Assembly: GCA_050288705.1 (NCBI GenBank)
Contig: JBNKEI010000162.1
Coordinates: 1-33,781 of the forward strand
Direction: 5' to 3'
Source of the DNA: JBNKEI01 sp050288705
GTDB taxonomy: Bacteria; Myxococcota; Myxococcia; Myxococcales; UBA5297
DNA length: 33,781 nt
Shown: piece by piece, positions 33,489-33,781 of the stretch
How positions within the stretch are numbered: position 1 is the stretch's first letter
Layout of the letters: the number at the start of each line of letters is the position of its first letter
Translations under genes and position numbers: made by a program
The notes under the pieces: model-generated
What the model was told of the DNA's origin: nothing
What the model saw: only the letters and a program-made list of their open reading frames with translations
Databases searched by the model: none

Positions 33489-33742
33489 TTGGAAAACTCG
33501 GATTTCGTCATTAATGCAGGTAGTAATTCTGATGCATTTGGGCAAATTACGAGGTAACATAGTTCTAACGCGAGGTTAGATTCGGAATAATATTCAAAAA
33601 ATTGTGCACACTGGTAAGGTTCTTGGCGAGTCGTTCTAACAGTCTGGGTCGTATCTCGATTTGATTCGATTGTTTCAGTTCCACCATAGAAATGTAAAAG
33701 TAGAAATGGATGAAAATAGTACCGCAGGCTATAATGCAGCAT
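33464..33742 (-). CDS. Small protein gene upstream of and overlapping the RT
   Basis: A 92-residue frame from ATG 33742, which has GAGAGG six to seven bases before it, a better ribosome binding site than the RT's. It ends 25 bases inside the RT gene if that starts at 33488, a layout typical of translational coupling. The protein is rich in aromatic residues (MLHYSLRYYFHPFLLLHFYG), with a possible short hydrophobic or amphipathic stretch at the N-terminus and a helical C-terminal half (YYSESNLALELCYLVICPNA). No family was recognised. It may be a partner of the RT, a leader peptide, or a chance frame. Confidence 0.4.
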   Translation of the reverse strand: MLHYSLRYYFHPFLLLHFYGGTETIESNRDTTQTVRTTRQEPYQCAQFFEYYSESNLALELCYLVICPNASELLPALMTKSEFSKWTFPSKT

Positions 33743-33781
33743 GATTTGCCTCTCTAGTAGCCTTTATCGCCGCACGTTAAG

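Noticed and set aside
33564..33580. Palindrome TCTAAC/GTTAGA upstream of the RT
   Set aside because: A 6-bp inverted repeat inside the candidate small gene, with no second copy or match to a known operator; probably chance.

Overview
The window reads as a piece of a Gram-negative chromosome of moderate GC. Housekeeping order (sucC-sucD-ndk-rlmN; glmM-pdxJ-nnrDE-tsaE), a Mpl/LD-carboxypeptidase peptidoglycan recycling operon, a Hanks-type kinase remnant and two-component proteins together suggest a deltaproteobacterial or related lineage. That placement is inferred from gene content, not from a search. No rRNA, tRNA, CRISPR array or insertion sequence was recognised.

Layout. 1-3944 (+): C-terminus of an AGE-family sugar epimerase, a DJ-1/PfpI protein and a GH13 alpha-glucan branching-type enzyme. 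3923-4280 (-): remains of a Ser/Thr protein kinase. 4293-9374 (-): sucC, sucD, ndk, a CorC/HlyC-type CBS membrane protein and rlmN. 9557-12111 (+): a histidine-kinase-like protein with a degenerate ATPase domain, then glmM. 12338-13138: an AT-rich FkbM methyltransferase gene between glmM and pdxJ. 13324-16129 (+): pdxJ, nnrDE, tsaE. 16197-18680 (+): a membrane glycosylation set (GT2, DUF2304, GT39-like). 18725-20539: mutL. 20795-24579: an unknown SH3-like protein, a TPR lipoprotein (-), a zinc-ribbon response regulator (+) and tmk (-). 24716-25905 (+): ogt and a slyD-like gene. 26084-26674 (-): an exported YbjN-like protein. 26752-30311 (+): ldcA-like, beta-lactamase-fold hydrolase and mpl. 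30526-33742 (-): an accessory defence-type locus.

The accessory locus is the most interesting part. It encodes a reverse transcriptase fused to a C-terminal nitrilase domain, the architecture of the UG1/DRT1-type defence reverse transcriptases. The reading frame breaks inside the RT domain, just before the motif A aspartate, at a run of nine A residues. That run contains the classic -1 slippery heptamer A AAA AAG, followed directly by a TAG stop. A -1 shift there rebuilds a continuous protein of about 987 residues with all RT and nitrilase catalytic motifs. A small gene with a good ribosome binding site lies just upstream and overlaps the RT start.

Other unexplained structure: a roughly 90-120 bp dispersed repeat with nested inverted arms (1235-1357 and 24581-24703), and a structured element at 26000-26065 resembling the yybP-ykoY (Mn2+) riboswitch but with no sense-strand gene behind it.
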